Shown here piece after piece: positions 38,080 through 46,593 of a stretch of DNA of 64,000 bases. Each line of letters begins with the position of its first letter. Position 1 is the stretch's first letter. This DNA comes from Armatimonadota bacterium (lineage in GTDB: Bacteria; Sysuimicrobiota; Sysuimicrobiia; Sysuimicrobiales; Sysuimicrobiaceae), in the NCBI GenBank assembly GCA_025059775.1, contig JANXCW010000002.1, positions 62,001 through 126,000 on the forward strand, written 5' to 3'. Under the pieces are notes generated by a model. The model saw only the letters and a list, made by a program, of their open reading frames with translations, did not search any database and was not told where the DNA came from. Both the position numbers and the translations under genes were made by a program.

Positions 38080-38118
38080 AAACCAAAGCCCCGCAGGCCA
38101 ACCTCACCCCTGCGGGGC
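38080..38118 (-). terminator. Rho-independent terminator after tRNA-Lys
   Basis: A perfect 10-base-pair stem (38088-38097 with 38109-38118) and an 11-base loop is followed on the minus strand by TTTGGTTT. It would end transcripts that include tRNA-Lys, so tRNA-Leu and tig need read-through or their own start in the remaining 21 bases. Confidence 0.75.
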
Positions 38119-38133
38119 CGAAAATCCCAACCC

Positions 38134-38209
38134 TGGTGGGCCGTGCAGGACTCGAACCTGCAACCTTGGGATTAAGAGTCCCCTGCTCTACCAGTTGAGC
38201 TAACGGCCC
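38134..38209 (-). tRNA. tRNA-Lys (anticodon CUU)
   Basis: This 76-base minus-strand tRNA has acceptor arms GGGCCGT and ACGGCCC, discriminator A and an encoded CCA. The anticodon loop CTCTTAA gives CUU. The D arm (TTAGCTCAACTGGTAGAGCA) and T arm (GGTTCGAGTCC) are standard. It follows the DUF881 gene by 37 bases. Confidence 0.97.
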
Positions 38210-38246
38210 ACCCCCATGGTAGCAACGGACCTCCGCCCTGTCCAGG

Positions 38247-38981
38247 CTACGGCACGGGTTTGGCCCACCGGGTCCCCAGAGGTCCCGTATAGGCCGGAAG
38301 ACGCAGGAAGAGAACCCGGCGGATCCGGACCACGATCCCCACGGACCGCAGGCCCTCCACCACCCCCCCGGGGGTCCGGAGGGCCGCCTCCATGAGCGCG
38401 GCATCTCCGATCGCCTGAATCACGTAGGGAGGGGAGAGCGGAACCCCGTCTATCAGGATCCTCGGACCCGACTGCCGGAACCCGGACCGGGCCAGGACCC
38501 GCCGCCCGCCCACCGCCACGGCCTCCGCCCCGGAGGCCCACAGCTCGTTCACGAGTCCTGCCAGTTCCGTTGCCTGCACCTGCCCGCCCGGGAGGCCCAC
38601 GAGGGGACGCGCCCCAGCCTCCAAGCGCACCTCAATTCCGGGCCCCCGTACGGGTACGAGCCCCAGCACCATCCGCTGCCGCTCCAACTCCTGTGCCAAC
38701 GCGGCTCCCAGGGCCCTTCCCTCTGCCACCAGGGTCTCGTGGTTCTGCAGCCGCCGCTGCAGGTCAGCCACCTCTGCCTCCAGGGCCTTTCGCGCGGTCT
38801 CCGCCTGGGCTACCAGCGCCGCCAGTTCCTCCACCCGGCGGGAGGGAAGCTCCCGTTGCTGCCGGATCTCCCGGACGCTGCGGACCTGGAGCACCACCAG
38901 AACCCCCAGGAGGAAACCGACCCCTCCCAGGGCGGCCCACACTTCCCGGAACCGATGCGGCCCACCCACAGGCTTGCCCAC
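38247..38981 (-). CDS. DUF881 family membrane protein (YlxW/YlxX-like)
   Basis: The product is a membrane-anchored protein of unknown function. One membrane helix (about residues 15-33) is followed by a coiled coil (about 45-95) and the DUF881 domain. Recognisable family pieces are VRGPGIEVRL, ELAGLVNELWASGAEAVAVGG, ILIDGVPLSPPYVIQAIGD and a C-terminal LPAYTG. DUF881 genes often sit near division genes in Gram-positive bacteria; here the neighbour is groEL. I choose the GTG at 38981 because an extended -10 (TGT-TAGAAT) lies directly before it. The longer frame from TTG 39029 reaches into the groEL promoter and is an alternative. Confidence 0.85.
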   Translation of the reverse strand: MGKPVGGPHRFREVWAALGGVGFLLGVLVVLQVRSVREIRQQRELPSRRVEELAALVAQAETARKALEAEVADLQRRLQNHETLVAEGRALGAALAQELERQRMVLGLVPVRGPGIEVRLEAGARPLVGLPGGQVQATELAGLVNELWASGAEAVAVGGRRVLARSGFRQSGPRILIDGVPLSPPYVIQAIGDAALMEAALRTPGGVVEGLRSVGIVVRIRRVLFLRLPAYTGPLGTRWAKPVP

Positions 38982-38988
38982 CCGGGTA

Positions 38989-38997
38989 ATTCTAACA
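38989..38997 (-). promoter_or_regulatory. Extended -10 promoter of the DUF881 gene
   Basis: The minus strand reads TGT-TAGAAT, seven bases from the GTG at 38981, so transcription and translation would start at nearly the same base. No ribosome binding site is seen before that GTG. Confidence 0.4.
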
Positions 38998-39004
38998 GAA
39001 CGAC

Positions 39005-39033
39005 TTGCAACGCCCGCACGGCCTCCCAAAAAT
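39005..39033 (+). promoter_or_regulatory. Likely groEL promoter
   Basis: TTGCAA (39005-39010) and AAAAAT (39028-39033) are spaced by 17 bases. Each matches its consensus at only about four of six positions. The start point would be near 39040, directly before the CIRCE operator, which is the standard arrangement. Confidence 0.4.
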
Positions 39034-39047
39034 GGAGAACCGGGGGG

Positions 39048-39074
39048 TTAGCACTCTCCAGGTGCGAGTGCTAA
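39048..39074 (+). promoter_or_regulatory. CIRCE operator (HrcA binding site)
   Basis: A perfect TTAGCACTC-N9-GAGTGCTAA inverted repeat lies 38 bases before the groEL ATG. CIRCE is bound by the heat-shock repressor HrcA, so groEL should be HrcA-controlled. No hrcA gene is in the window. Confidence 0.97.
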
Positions 39075-39112
39075 CCTGGAGTTCCGAGATCTCAGGGGAA
39101 AGGAGGGAGAGC

Positions 39113-40738
39113 ATGCCGGCCAAGCTCTTGCTGTACGAGGAGACGGCCCGGAGGGCCCTGGAGCGGGGGGTGGAGAAGGTGGCGAACGCGGTCCGAGTGA
39201 CCCTGGGGCCTAAGGGGCGCAATGTGGTGCTGGAGAAGAAGTGGGGGTCCCCCACCATCACCAAGGACGGGGTGACGGTGGCGAAGGAGATCGAGCTGGA
39301 GGACCCCTACGAGAACATGGGGGCACAGCTGGTGAAGGAGGTGGCCAGCCGGACCAACGACCAGGCCGGGGACGGCACCACCACGGCCACGGTGCTCGCA
39401 TGGGCCATGGTGCGGGAGGGATTGAAGAACGTGGCCGCGGGTCGGAACCCCATGCTCATCAAGCGGGGGATCGACGCCGCGGTAGAGGTGTGCGTGCAGG
39501 AGCTCAAGAACCTCAGTCAGCCCGTGACGAACCGAGAGGACATCGCGCACGTGGCGGGGATCGCGGCCAATGACCCCAGCATCGGGGAGATCATCGCGGA
39601 CGCCATGGAGAAAGTGGGGAGGGATGGGGTCATCACCATCGAGGAGTCCAAGGGCATAGAGACCACCGTGGAAGTGGTGGAGGGGATGCAGTTCGACCGC
39701 GGCTACATCTCCCCCTACTTCATCACGGATCCGGACAAGATGGAATGTGTGCTGGAGGAGCCCTTCCTGTTGCTCACGGAGAAGAAGATCAGCGCCGCCC
39801 GGGACATCGTGCCCGTGATGGAGAAGGTCATCCGGTTCGGCAAGCCCCTCGTGGTGATCGCGGAGGACGTGGAGGGAGAGGCCCTGGCCACCCTGGTGGT
39901 CAATAAGCTGCGGGGGGTGCTGCCCAGCGTGGCGGTGAAGGCTCCGGGCTACGGGGACCGTCGGAAGGCCATGCTGCAGGACATGGCCATCCTCACGGGC
40001 GGCCGGGTGATCTCGGACGACATCGGCGTCAAGCTGGAGAGTGTGGAAGTGGACATGCTGGGTCGGGCGGAGAAGGTCCGGGTCACCAAGGACGACACCA
40101 CCATCATCGGCGGTAAGGGCAAGCCCGAGGACATCAAGGGCCGCATCGCCCAGATCAAGAAGGAGATCGAGGAGACCACCTCGGACTACGACCGGGAGAA
40201 GCTTCAGGAGCGGCTGGCGAAGCTGTCGGGCGGGGTGGCCCAGATCCGGGTGGGGGCTGCCACGGAGACGGAGATGAAGGAGCGCAAAATGCGCTTCGAG
40301 GACGCGGTGAACACCACCAAGGCCGCGGTGGAGGAGGGCATCGTGCCCGGCGGTGGGGTGGCCCTCATCCGGTGCCTACCGGCCCTGGAGCGGCTGCAGC
40401 TGGAGGGGGATGAGGCGGTGGGCGTCCAGATCGTCCGTCGGGCGCTGGAGGAACCCCTCCGGCAGATCGCGGAGAATGCGGGGTTGGAGGGGTCCCTGGT
40501 GGTGGAGCGGGTGAAGGAGACCCCGGACCGCAACTTCGGCCTGGATGTACGCACCGGAGAGTTCACGGACCTGGTGAAGGCCGGGGTGGTGGACGCCACC
40601 AAGGTGGTGCGGCTCGCGCTCCAGAACGCTGCATCCGTAGCAGGGCTCCTGCTCACCACGGAGGCCCTAGTGGTGGAGAAGCGGGAGAAGAAGAAGGAGA
40701 AGCCGCCCACCCCGGGGATGCAGGAGGAGGAGTTCTAG
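39113..40738 (+). CDS. groEL: 60 kDa chaperonin GroEL
   Basis: GroEL forms the double-ring folding chamber. The 541 residues start at ATG 39113 behind AAAGGAGGGAG. Typical features are the ATP-binding [11 protein letters not shown], the equatorial [12 protein letters not shown], the apical substrate-binding region and [10 protein letters not shown] near the C terminus. The tail ends in TPGMQEEEF without the Gly-Gly-Met repeats of many GroELs. No groES precedes it: CIRCE lies directly upstream and the divergent gene is DUF881. GroES must therefore be encoded elsewhere. A strong terminator follows. Confidence 0.97.
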   Translation: MPAKLLLYEETARRALERGVEKVANAVRVTLGPKGRNVVLEKKWGSPTITKDGVTVAKEIELEDPYENMGAQLVKEVASRTNDQAGDGTTTATVLAWAMVREGLKNVAAGRNPMLIKRGIDAAVEVCVQELKNLSQPVTNREDIAHVAGIAANDPSIGEIIADAMEKVGRDGVITIEESKGIETTVEVVEGMQFDRGYISPYFITDPDKMECVLEEPFLLLTEKKISAARDIVPVMEKVIRFGKPLVVIAEDVEGEALATLVVNKLRGVLPSVAVKAPGYGDRRKAMLQDMAILTGGRVISDDIGVKLESVEVDMLGRAEKVRVTKDDTTIIGGKGKPEDIKGRIAQIKKEIEETTSDYDREKLQERLAKLSGGVAQIRVGAATETEMKERKMRFEDAVNTTKAAVEEGIVPGGGVALIRCLPALERLQLEGDEAVGVQIVRRALEEPLRQIAENAGLEGSLVVERVKETPDRNFGLDVRTGEFTDLVKAGVVDATKVVRLALQNAASVAGLLLTTEALVVEKREKKKEKPPTPGMQEEEF

Positions 40739-40758
40739 CCGCGCGGGGCTAAACCGCA

Positions 40759-40794
40759 GGGCCGGGGATCCCAAGGATCCCCGGCCCTTTGTTT
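40759..40794 (+). terminator. Rho-independent terminator of groEL
   Basis: A perfect 13-base-pair stem (40759-40771 with 40775-40787) with a three-base loop is followed by TTTGTTT. It lies 20 bases after the groEL stop codon. The minus strand lacks a T tract after the hairpin, so it serves groEL only. Confidence 0.92.
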
Positions 40795-40805
40795 GGTGGG
40801 ACCGA

Positions 40806-42122
40806 TCAGGGGCGTACCCGTAGGGGAGCCCCCGCGAACTGCTCCGCCTCCGTGGAGCCCTGTAAGGCCAGGGTGGAGGCTTCCCCGCCGGCGATCACCT
40901 GGGCCACGAGATCGAAGTACCCGGTGCCCGCCTCCCGCTGGTGGCGCACCGCGGTGTATCCCTGCCGCTCCAGCTCGAACTCCCGTTCCTGCAGCCGCAC
41001 GTAGGCGGACATGCCCTCCTCCGCGTACCCCCGGGCGAGCTCGAAGGTGCTGGCACAGAGGGCGTGGAATCCTGCAAGGGTGACGAACTGGAATCTGTAG
41101 CCCATGGCTGCGAGCTCCCGCTGGAAGCGTGCAATGGTGTCGGGATCCAGGTGGCGTCGCCAGTTGAAGCTGGGAGAGCAGTTGTACGCGAGGAGTTTCC
41201 CCGGGTAGCGGGCGTGAATGGCCTCCGCGAACCGCCGGGCCTCCTCCAGGTCGGGTCGAGAGGTCTCGAACCACAGCAGGTCCGCGTACGGCGCATACGC
41301 CAGCCCCCGGGCGATGGCCGCCTCCAGCCCTCCCCGCACCCGGTAGTACCCTTCCGGCGTCCGCTCGCCCAGTAAGAAGGGGTGGTCGTAGGGGTCCGCG
41401 TCGCTGAGCAGGAAGGGGGCGGAGAGGGCATCCGTCCGGGCGATGAGCACCGTCGGCACGTCCAGGACATCCGCGGCGAGGCGGGCCGCGGTGAGGGTTC
41501 GGAGGAACTGCCGGGTGGGGACCAGGACCTTTCCGCCCAGATGCCCGCACTTCTTCTCAGCGCTCAGCTGATCCTCCAGGTGGACGCCCGCAGCGCCCGC
41601 CTCGATGAGGGCCTTGGTGAGTTCAAAGGCGTGGAGGGGGCCTCCGAATCCCGCCTCCGCATCCGCCACGATGGGCACAAGCCAGTCCCGGGTCAAGTGC
41701 CCTTCTGACCATTCGATCTGGTCCGCCCGCAGCAGGGCGTTTTGGATGCGGCGCACGAGGGCAGGCACGCTGTTGGCGGGATACAGGCTCAGGTCCGGGT
41801 AGACCTGTCCGGCCAGATTGGCATCCGCGGCCACCTGCCACCCGCTCACGTAGATGGCCCGCAGTCCCGCCCGCACCATCTGGACCGCCTGCATCCCCGT
41901 GAGGGCCCCCAGGGCTGCCACGAACGCCTCCTTCTCCAGCAGCTCCCACAGGCGCTCCGCTCCCCGGCGGGCCAGGGTGTACTCCACCCGGATGGATCCC
42001 CGTAGCCGTACCACGTCCTCCGCGGTGTAGCTTCGCTGGATCCCCTGCCATCGGGGATCCGTCCGCCAGCGACGTTCGAGCTCTTCCGCCTCCCTGCGGA
42101 GATGATCCACCGTTTGGCTCAT
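40806..42122 (-). CDS. aceA: Isocitrate lyase
   Basis: Isocitrate lyase splits isocitrate into glyoxylate and succinate, opening the glyoxylate shunt for growth on C2 units. The 438-residue product has the catalytic KKCGH (190-194, Cys192), the [10 protein letters not shown] metal-binding segment and YNCSPSFNW near the C-terminal half, and it fits the short prokaryotic type. The ATG at 42122 follows GGAGGGG and overlaps the stop codon of a Cys-rich small gene (ATGA). Malate synthase is not in the window. Upstream extensions of the frame run through that small gene and are not coding. Confidence 0.96.
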   Translation of the reverse strand: MSQTVDHLRREAEELERRWRTDPRWQGIQRSYTAEDVVRLRGSIRVEYTLARRGAERLWELLEKEAFVAALGALTGMQAVQMVRAGLRAIYVSGWQVAADANLAGQVYPDLSLYPANSVPALVRRIQNALLRADQIEWSEGHLTRDWLVPIVADAEAGFGGPLHAFELTKALIEAGAAGVHLEDQLSAEKKCGHLGGKVLVPTRQFLRTLTAARLAADVLDVPTVLIARTDALSAPFLLSDADPYDHPFLLGERTPEGYYRVRGGLEAAIARGLAYAPYADLLWFETSRPDLEEARRFAEAIHARYPGKLLAYNCSPSFNWRRHLDPDTIARFQRELAAMGYRFQFVTLAGFHALCASTFELARGYAEEGMSAYVRLQEREFELERQGYTAVRHQREAGTGYFDLVAQVIAGGEASTLALQGSTEAEQFAGAPLRVRP

Positions 42123-42340
42123 CGAATCCCCTCCATCTGCATCCTCCATCCGGGAACGTGGAGGCTGGCGTGGGTCGCGAGCACTGGCTCCGCCCACGGA
42201 GTGCGGTCCGCGCAGTCCTGACAGTAGATGGTCGCTTCCGGGCGGTACGCACAGTCTGGACAGCACGGCGCACCGCAGGCCTGGCACGTCCAAGCGTCCA
42301 TCCACCGCACCACACGGCCACACGTGCACTTCCCCACCAT
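42119..42340 (-). CDS. Small Cys-rich putative zinc-ribbon protein, coupled to aceA
   Basis: A 73-residue reading frame directly precedes isocitrate lyase. It starts at ATG 42340 with GGAGG eight bases upstream, and its TGA overlaps the aceA ATG, so it looks genuinely translated. It carries ten cysteines in about 45 residues, with [15 protein letters not shown] and CQDC motifs suggesting one or two zinc-binding knuckles. A GTG three codons earlier is an alternative start. I do not recognise the family. Coupling suggests a role linked to glyoxylate-shunt expression or simply a translational booster; both are inference. Confidence 0.7.
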   Translation of the reverse strand: MVGKCTCGRVVRWMDAWTCQACGAPCCPDCAYRPEATIYCQDCADRTPWAEPVLATHASLHVPGWRMQMEGIR

Positions 42341-42455
42341 GGTACACACCTCCGCCTCCAGTATGGCGGCAGATCCCGGGTAGGCTCCACTCCCGGGCGA
42401 CGAACGGTTGAATTTCCAGGGTTAGTGGTGGGTTCCGCGGGGCGTTTTCGATTCC

Positions 42456-43556
42456 TCAGGTGGTGGCCGCCTCCTCATCGTCGAAGAGATTCCCCTCCAC
42501 AGGCAGGTTCTCCAGCGACGGCGTATGGAGGAGCTCGATCCGGAAGAGGGCGGAGAAGTACCACAGGTGTGCCGGCCGGGTGCGCACGGGAAGCCACCGC
42601 CAAGCCCGCATGGTTTCCACGTAGTCCCAGTTGTCGTAGGCGTTGAACCCGTCCCGGATGTCCGTGATCACCGCGCCCAGGTCCAGCAGAATCCGCTGGA
42701 TGCGGGCCCACTTCTCGAGGCTGGACTCCCCGTGGGTGAGGCCGAAGTACCCCGCGGCTCCCGCCCCATGGAGGGCGGCCACACCCCGCTCCAGGAAGGT
42801 CCGGAAGCCCCGCAGGCTCTCCGTGGGATCCGTAAAGAAGGTGTCGAAGCGCGCCCGCCATGCCTCCGGGAGGGGAGAGCGCACGTCGTAGACGTGGGCC
42901 TCCACCATGCCCAGGTCCTCCTGGCGCGCCACCTCCCGGATGAACCCCACGATGCGCTCGTCCACGTCCACCGCCACCACCCGCCGGGGCTGGTGGGTGA
43001 GCGCCAGGGCGATGCTTACCAGGTCGTCGTCCCCCAGGACGAAGATCTCCTTGCCCTGCACGTCCCCCCGATCCAGGGCAAAGGCCACCCTGGCCAGGGT
43101 GGTCTCCTCCGTAACGTAGCCCTGATCGAAGGCCTGGAGGGCGGGTGGTCGGTGGCGGGCGATGGCCCGGAAGCGCTCCGTGACCTCCTCCCCGAGGACT
43201 CCGAGTTCCACCCCCCGTCCTCCACAGCGGGAACAGGCGGCCTCCTGGGTCGGAGGGATTCCGAGGGACCCGACCCACCCCAGCCCCTCCAGGCTGAGGC
43301 GCAGGTGAACGCCCTCTAGATGCACCAGACCTTGGGTGATCAGTTCCTGCAGGAAGGCGCAGAGGAAGCGGATGGGGGCCCGGCTCAGCCGGAAGACCTC
43401 CCACAGGTCGTCTGCGACCTGAAGGGCTCCCAGGGCTCGCTCCGCATCGCGCCGGCTCACCACCACGGGCACCCGTTCCCCCACCCGTTCGAGGACTGCC
43501 TGCAGACGCCTGCGGGCTTCCCCGCGATCCACCACACGGGGTGTGCTTCCTCCCAT
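42456..43556 (-). CDS. bpsA: N4-bis(aminopropyl)spermidine synthase (branched polyamine synthase)
   Basis: BpsA adds aminopropyl groups to spermidine to make branched polyamines that protect nucleic acids at high temperature. The 366 residues contain the diagnostic GDDDL (175-179), VVAVDVDERIV for decarboxylated SAM binding and FTDPTESLRG (241-250), equivalent to the family's DPPET motif. An N-terminal winged-helix-like part and a CSRCGG pair (108-113) precede them. The ATG at 43556 has GGAGGAGG seven bases upstream; an upstream ATG at 43586 would place that ribosome site inside the gene. BpsA is known mainly from Thermus, thermophilic archaea and other thermophiles. Confidence 0.9.
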   Translation of the reverse strand: MGGSTPRVVDRGEARRRLQAVLERVGERVPVVVSRRDAERALGALQVADDLWEVFRLSRAPIRFLCAFLQELITQGLVHLEGVHLRLSLEGLGWVGSLGIPPTQEAACSRCGGRGVELGVLGEEVTERFRAIARHRPPALQAFDQGYVTEETTLARVAFALDRGDVQGKEIFVLGDDDLVSIALALTHQPRRVVAVDVDERIVGFIREVARQEDLGMVEAHVYDVRSPLPEAWRARFDTFFTDPTESLRGFRTFLERGVAALHGAGAAGYFGLTHGESSLEKWARIQRILLDLGAVITDIRDGFNAYDNWDYVETMRAWRWLPVRTRPAHLWYFSALFRIELLHTPSLENLPVEGNLFDDEEAATT

Positions 43557-43634
43557 CCGCTCACCTCCTCCACCCGAGGGCTGCATCCTAAAGGGTACGG
43601 CGAGGACGGAAATGAGGGAAGGTTGAGGCAGCGG

Positions 43635-44342
43635 CTACAGCTGGAGGAGGGCTTTCAGGAACCTAGCCGCGGAGCGGCTCACCGGAATCTCCGTGCGGTG
43701 GGGGTCGTCCAGACGGAGGAGCATGGTCCCGGAGAAGAACGGGTGCAGCTCCACCACGTGGTCGAGGTTCACAAGGTAGCTCCGGTGAACCCGGAGGAAA
43801 CGGGTGGGAGGAAGGCGCCGGGCCACCTCCCGAAGAGTCGTGCGGGCCTCGTAGGTGCCATCCCGGGTCACCACCCGGATCAGATCGCCCTGGGCCTGCA
43901 CGTAGAGGATCTGGTCGGGATCCAGCAGCACCACCCGGTCCGCGGTGGGGAGGGCCAGGCGCGAGGGGAGCCCCTGAGCGGGTTCAGCCGCTAGCCGTTC
44001 CAGGGTTCTCCGGAGGCGATCTGGGTCCACGGGCTTGAGGAGGTAATCGAAGGCCGCGGCCTCGAAAGCCTCCAGGGCGTGCTCGTCGAAGGCACTGACC
44101 AGCACCACACGAGGGCGCTGCGGGAGGGCGTTGAGAGCACGGAGAGCATCGAGTCCGCTCAACCCCGGCATCCGGATGTCTAGGAACACCACCTCCGGTG
44201 GGGAGTCCCGGATCCGGTCCAGAAGGGCATAGGCGTTCTCCGCGGTTTCCACCTGGTCCTGACCCAGAGCCTGAAGCAGTCGCTCCAGGTGCGCCCGGGC
44301 CGTGGGATCGTCGTCCACAATCAGGATCCGGAACGGCCTCAT
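43635..44342 (-). CDS. LytTR-family response regulator
   Basis: The 235-residue product has a receiver domain with the acidic pair VDDD (9-12), the phosphorylated Asp in VVFLDIRMPG (about residue 55) and Lys in LLKPVDP. It is followed by a LytTR DNA-binding domain (about 135-235) with VRVVTRDGTYEARTTL and FLRVHRSYLVNLDHV. LytTR proteins bind direct repeats and often control cell-surface or metabolic transport genes. The ATG overlaps the stop of the sensor kinase gene, so the pair is translationally coupled. Targets are not evident. Confidence 0.94.
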   Translation of the reverse strand: MRPFRILIVDDDPTARAHLERLLQALGQDQVETAENAYALLDRIRDSPPEVVFLDIRMPGLSGLDALRALNALPQRPRVVLVSAFDEHALEAFEAAAFDYLLKPVDPDRLRRTLERLAAEPAQGLPSRLALPTADRVVLLDPDQILYVQAQGDLIRVVTRDGTYEARTTLREVARRLPPTRFLRVHRSYLVNLDHVVELHPFFSGTMLLRLDDPHRTEIPVSRSAARFLKALLQL

Positions 44343-45499
44343 GGGCGATCGGGGGGGAACCCGCGGGGGATGCGGACCACCACCCGGGTCCCCTTGCCCT
44401 CCTCGCTCTCGATGCGCAGGCCGAACCCGGGCCCATAGATGGTCTCCAGACGGCGGTGCACGTTAAAAAGGCCTACGCCCAGTCCGGACCCGACCCCCCG
44501 CCGGGTGACGTGTTCCACCAGCTCCTCCGGAATCCCCACTCCGTCGTCCTCCACGGTAAAGACCGCAACCCCATCCTCCTCCCACCCCCGCACGCGGACC
44601 GTACCGGGTCCCGGCTTGGGCTCCACCCCGTGCACCACCGCGTTCTCCACAAGAGGTTGCAGGGTCAGTACGGGAACCAAGAGGTTCCACAGGGAACGGG
44701 GAACCTCCACCTCAACCCGCAGCCGTTCCCCTAGCCGCATCCGTTCGAAGTTCAGGTAGTGCTGGACGTACCACAGCTCCTCCTCCAGGGTGCAGAACTC
44801 CCCGTGGGCCCGGAGGGCGTGCCGCAGGAACTCCGCAAAGTCCAACACGAGCCGCCTTGCCCGCTCGGGGTCGTTGCCGCAGGTGGCGGCCACCGCATGG
44901 AGGGTGTTGAAGACGAAGTGAGGGGAGATCTCCGCCCGGAGGGCCCGCAGCTCCTCCCGCTCCAGCCGCCGAACCTCCGCCTCCAGGAGGCTCAGCTCCA
45001 GCTGGGCACCCAGCAGCTCCCCCAACAGGACCGCTCCCTCCACCGCCTCCGGCCGGAAGGGGCGGCCGTCGGTCCGGTAGAGCTTGAGAGCCGCAGGCAC
45101 CATGCCCTTCACCCGCATGGGGACCACGATGGCCGCGGTCAGGGGGCAGGCGGGATCGGGACACCCGATGGCGGCCCGATCCCGGGCCACCGCGGGCTCC
45201 CCCGTGGACAGCACCCGCTTGGTGAACTCCGTGGTCACGGGCTCCCCCGGCCGATGGTGGTCGCTCCCCGCACCCACGAAGGCCAGGACTTTCGCGCGGC
45301 CCACCAGGGAAACCGCGTCCACCTCGAAGGCTTCCCGCACCAGGGTAGCCACCCGGTGGGCCGCCACCTGGGTGAGCCCTGAGTGGAACTCCTCTCGGGA
45401 AGCCCGGGCCACGGACCGGAGGCGGCGGATCATGGTCCGCAGCCATACCCGGCTGCTGAGGGCGTCGAGGTTCCTTCGGATCCGAGCGGTGGCTGGCAT
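44339..45499 (-). CDS. LytS-type sensor histidine kinase, soluble, with GAF domain
   Basis: The product pairs a GAF-like sensor (about 60-190) with a His-kinase domain (ISPHFVFNTLHAV carrying the phospho-His) and an HATPase domain (LVENAVVHGVEPKPG, then EDDGVGIP and GVGLFNVHRRLE). Unlike classical LytS there is no 5-helix membrane domain, so it senses an internal signal. The sensor contains CPDPACPL, a Cys pair that could bind metal or sense redox state. The start is uncertain: ATG 45499 (386 residues) sits just after a possible promoter; ATG 45514 and 45565 are alternatives. None has a good ribosome binding site. Confidence 0.9.
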   Translation of the reverse strand: MPATARIRRNLDALSSRVWLRTMIRRLRSVARASREEFHSGLTQVAAHRVATLVREAFEVDAVSLVGRAKVLAFVGAGSDHHRPGEPVTTEFTKRVLSTGEPAVARDRAAIGCPDPACPLTAAIVVPMRVKGMVPAALKLYRTDGRPFRPEAVEGAVLLGELLGAQLELSLLEAEVRRLEREELRALRAEISPHFVFNTLHAVAATCGNDPERARRLVLDFAEFLRHALRAHGEFCTLEEELWYVQHYLNFERMRLGERLRVEVEVPRSLWNLLVPVLTLQPLVENAVVHGVEPKPGPGTVRVRGWEEDGVAVFTVEDDGVGIPEELVEHVTRRGVGSGLGVGLFNVHRRLETIYGPGFGLRIESEEGKGTRVVVRIPRGFPPDRP

Positions 45500-45509
45500 G
45501 CTCAGAACC

Positions 45510-45539
45510 AGCATACCGCGCGGGGAAGGTGAACCGGAA
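45510..45539 (-). promoter_or_regulatory. Possible promoter of the lytS-lytT pair
   Basis: On the minus strand, TTCCGG and TATGCT are separated by 18 bases. The predicted start lies about four bases before the ATG at 45499, implying a leaderless message. The -35 is weak, but it is the same hexamer as upstream of rpsB. Confidence 0.3.
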
Positions 45540-45663
45540 CGCCCCGCCGATTCAGGGGAATTCATAAACGGCGGAGAAGGGGAAGGAAGGAGGGAATCGA
45601 ATACTCTCTCCTGGGGAACGGGGATTAAACCCCGCGGGAACTCCGGCTTCTGGAAAAAACGGG

Positions 45664-46500
45664 ATGCGCTCGGGATCGCAGCGCCGGGATCCGTGGCTTT
45701 GGTCTTACCTGAACCAAGTCCCGCGGAGCCCGCGCCTGACACGGGAGGAGGAAGAGCGCCTCAGCCGGCAGATCCAGAGCGGGGACAAGGGTGCCCTGCG
45801 TGTCCTGGTGGAAGCGCATCTCTACCTGGTGATCTCCCTGGCCAGACGATTCGCCCGCCTCGGAGGATCCCTGGCGGACCTGATCCAGGAGGGCAACTTG
45901 GCTCTGGTGGAGGCCGCGGCCCGGTTCGACGGGCGAAGGGGGCAACGCTTCAGTACCTACGCCGCGTGGTGGGTCCGCCATGCCCTTCAGCGGGCCCTGC
46001 TGGAGCAGCACCGGGGGCTGCACCTTCCCACCTACCGGCGGCGGGAGCTCGCCAGCCTCCGGAGGGAGCAGCGGATCCTAGCGCAGCGCCTGGGACGGGA
46101 GCCCACACCCCAGGAAATCGCCCGCTGCCTGGGATGGCCCCTGGATCGGGTTCTGCAGGACCTTCCCCTACTGGAGGCTCCCGTGTCCCTGGAGGCCTTG
46201 GTGCCCGACGACGACTTTGAAAAACTCATCCCTGCTCTGGAAGCCCCTGATCCAGAGGAGGCCCTTGCCCCCGGTATACGGCGGGAGGCCCTTCAGCAGC
46301 TGCTGGACCGGCTCCCGGAGCGCGAGCGCGCGGTCATCCGGCTGCGCTACGGGCTCGACGGCGAGCCCCCCCAGACCATGCGGGAGGTGGGCCGACGGCT
46401 CGGGCTCACCGCGGAAGGGGTCCGGCAGGCGGAGCGGAGAGCGCTCGCGAAGCTGCGCCGAAGCGCTTGGCTGGCCTACCTGCGCGATCTCACGGGCTGA
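45664..46500 (+). CDS. Sigma-70 family RNA polymerase sigma factor, group 2 type
   Basis: The 278-residue product resembles primary sigma factors without the N-terminal extension. It has region 1.2 (WLWSYLNQVPRSPRLTREEE), region 2 with DLIQEGNLALVEAAARFD and FSTYAAWWVRHALQ, region 3 (RREQRILAQRLGREPTPQEIA) and region 4 with ERERAVIRLRYGLDG and the helix-turn-helix EVGRRLGLTAEGVRQ. The nearly complete SigA-like architecture suggests an alternative group 2 factor that recognises ordinary -10/-35 promoters. It is divergent from the LytS gene. The ATG lacks a strong ribosome binding site. Confidence 0.92.
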   Translation: MRSGSQRRDPWLWSYLNQVPRSPRLTREEEERLSRQIQSGDKGALRVLVEAHLYLVISLARRFARLGGSLADLIQEGNLALVEAAARFDGRRGQRFSTYAAWWVRHALQRALLEQHRGLHLPTYRRRELASLRREQRILAQRLGREPTPQEIARCLGWPLDRVLQDLPLLEAPVSLEALVPDDDFEKLIPALEAPDPEEALAPGIRREALQQLLDRLPERERAVIRLRYGLDGEPPQTMREVGRRLGLTAEGVRQAERRALAKLRRSAWLAYLRDLTG

Positions 46501-46570
46501 TCGCTCCCGAGAAAGGGCTGGTCCGGGGAGGCGGAACGACTGCCTTCGTGCCTCCAAGGGGCCCTAACGG

Positions 46571-46576
46571 TATACT
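46571..46576 (+). promoter_or_regulatory. -10 element of pckG
   Basis: TATACT lies 17 bases before the pckG ATG, so the leader would be about ten bases and just include the AGGAG ribosome site. No good -35 is visible. Confidence 0.4.
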
Positions 46577-46593
46577 CCCGGAGAGGAGCTCCC

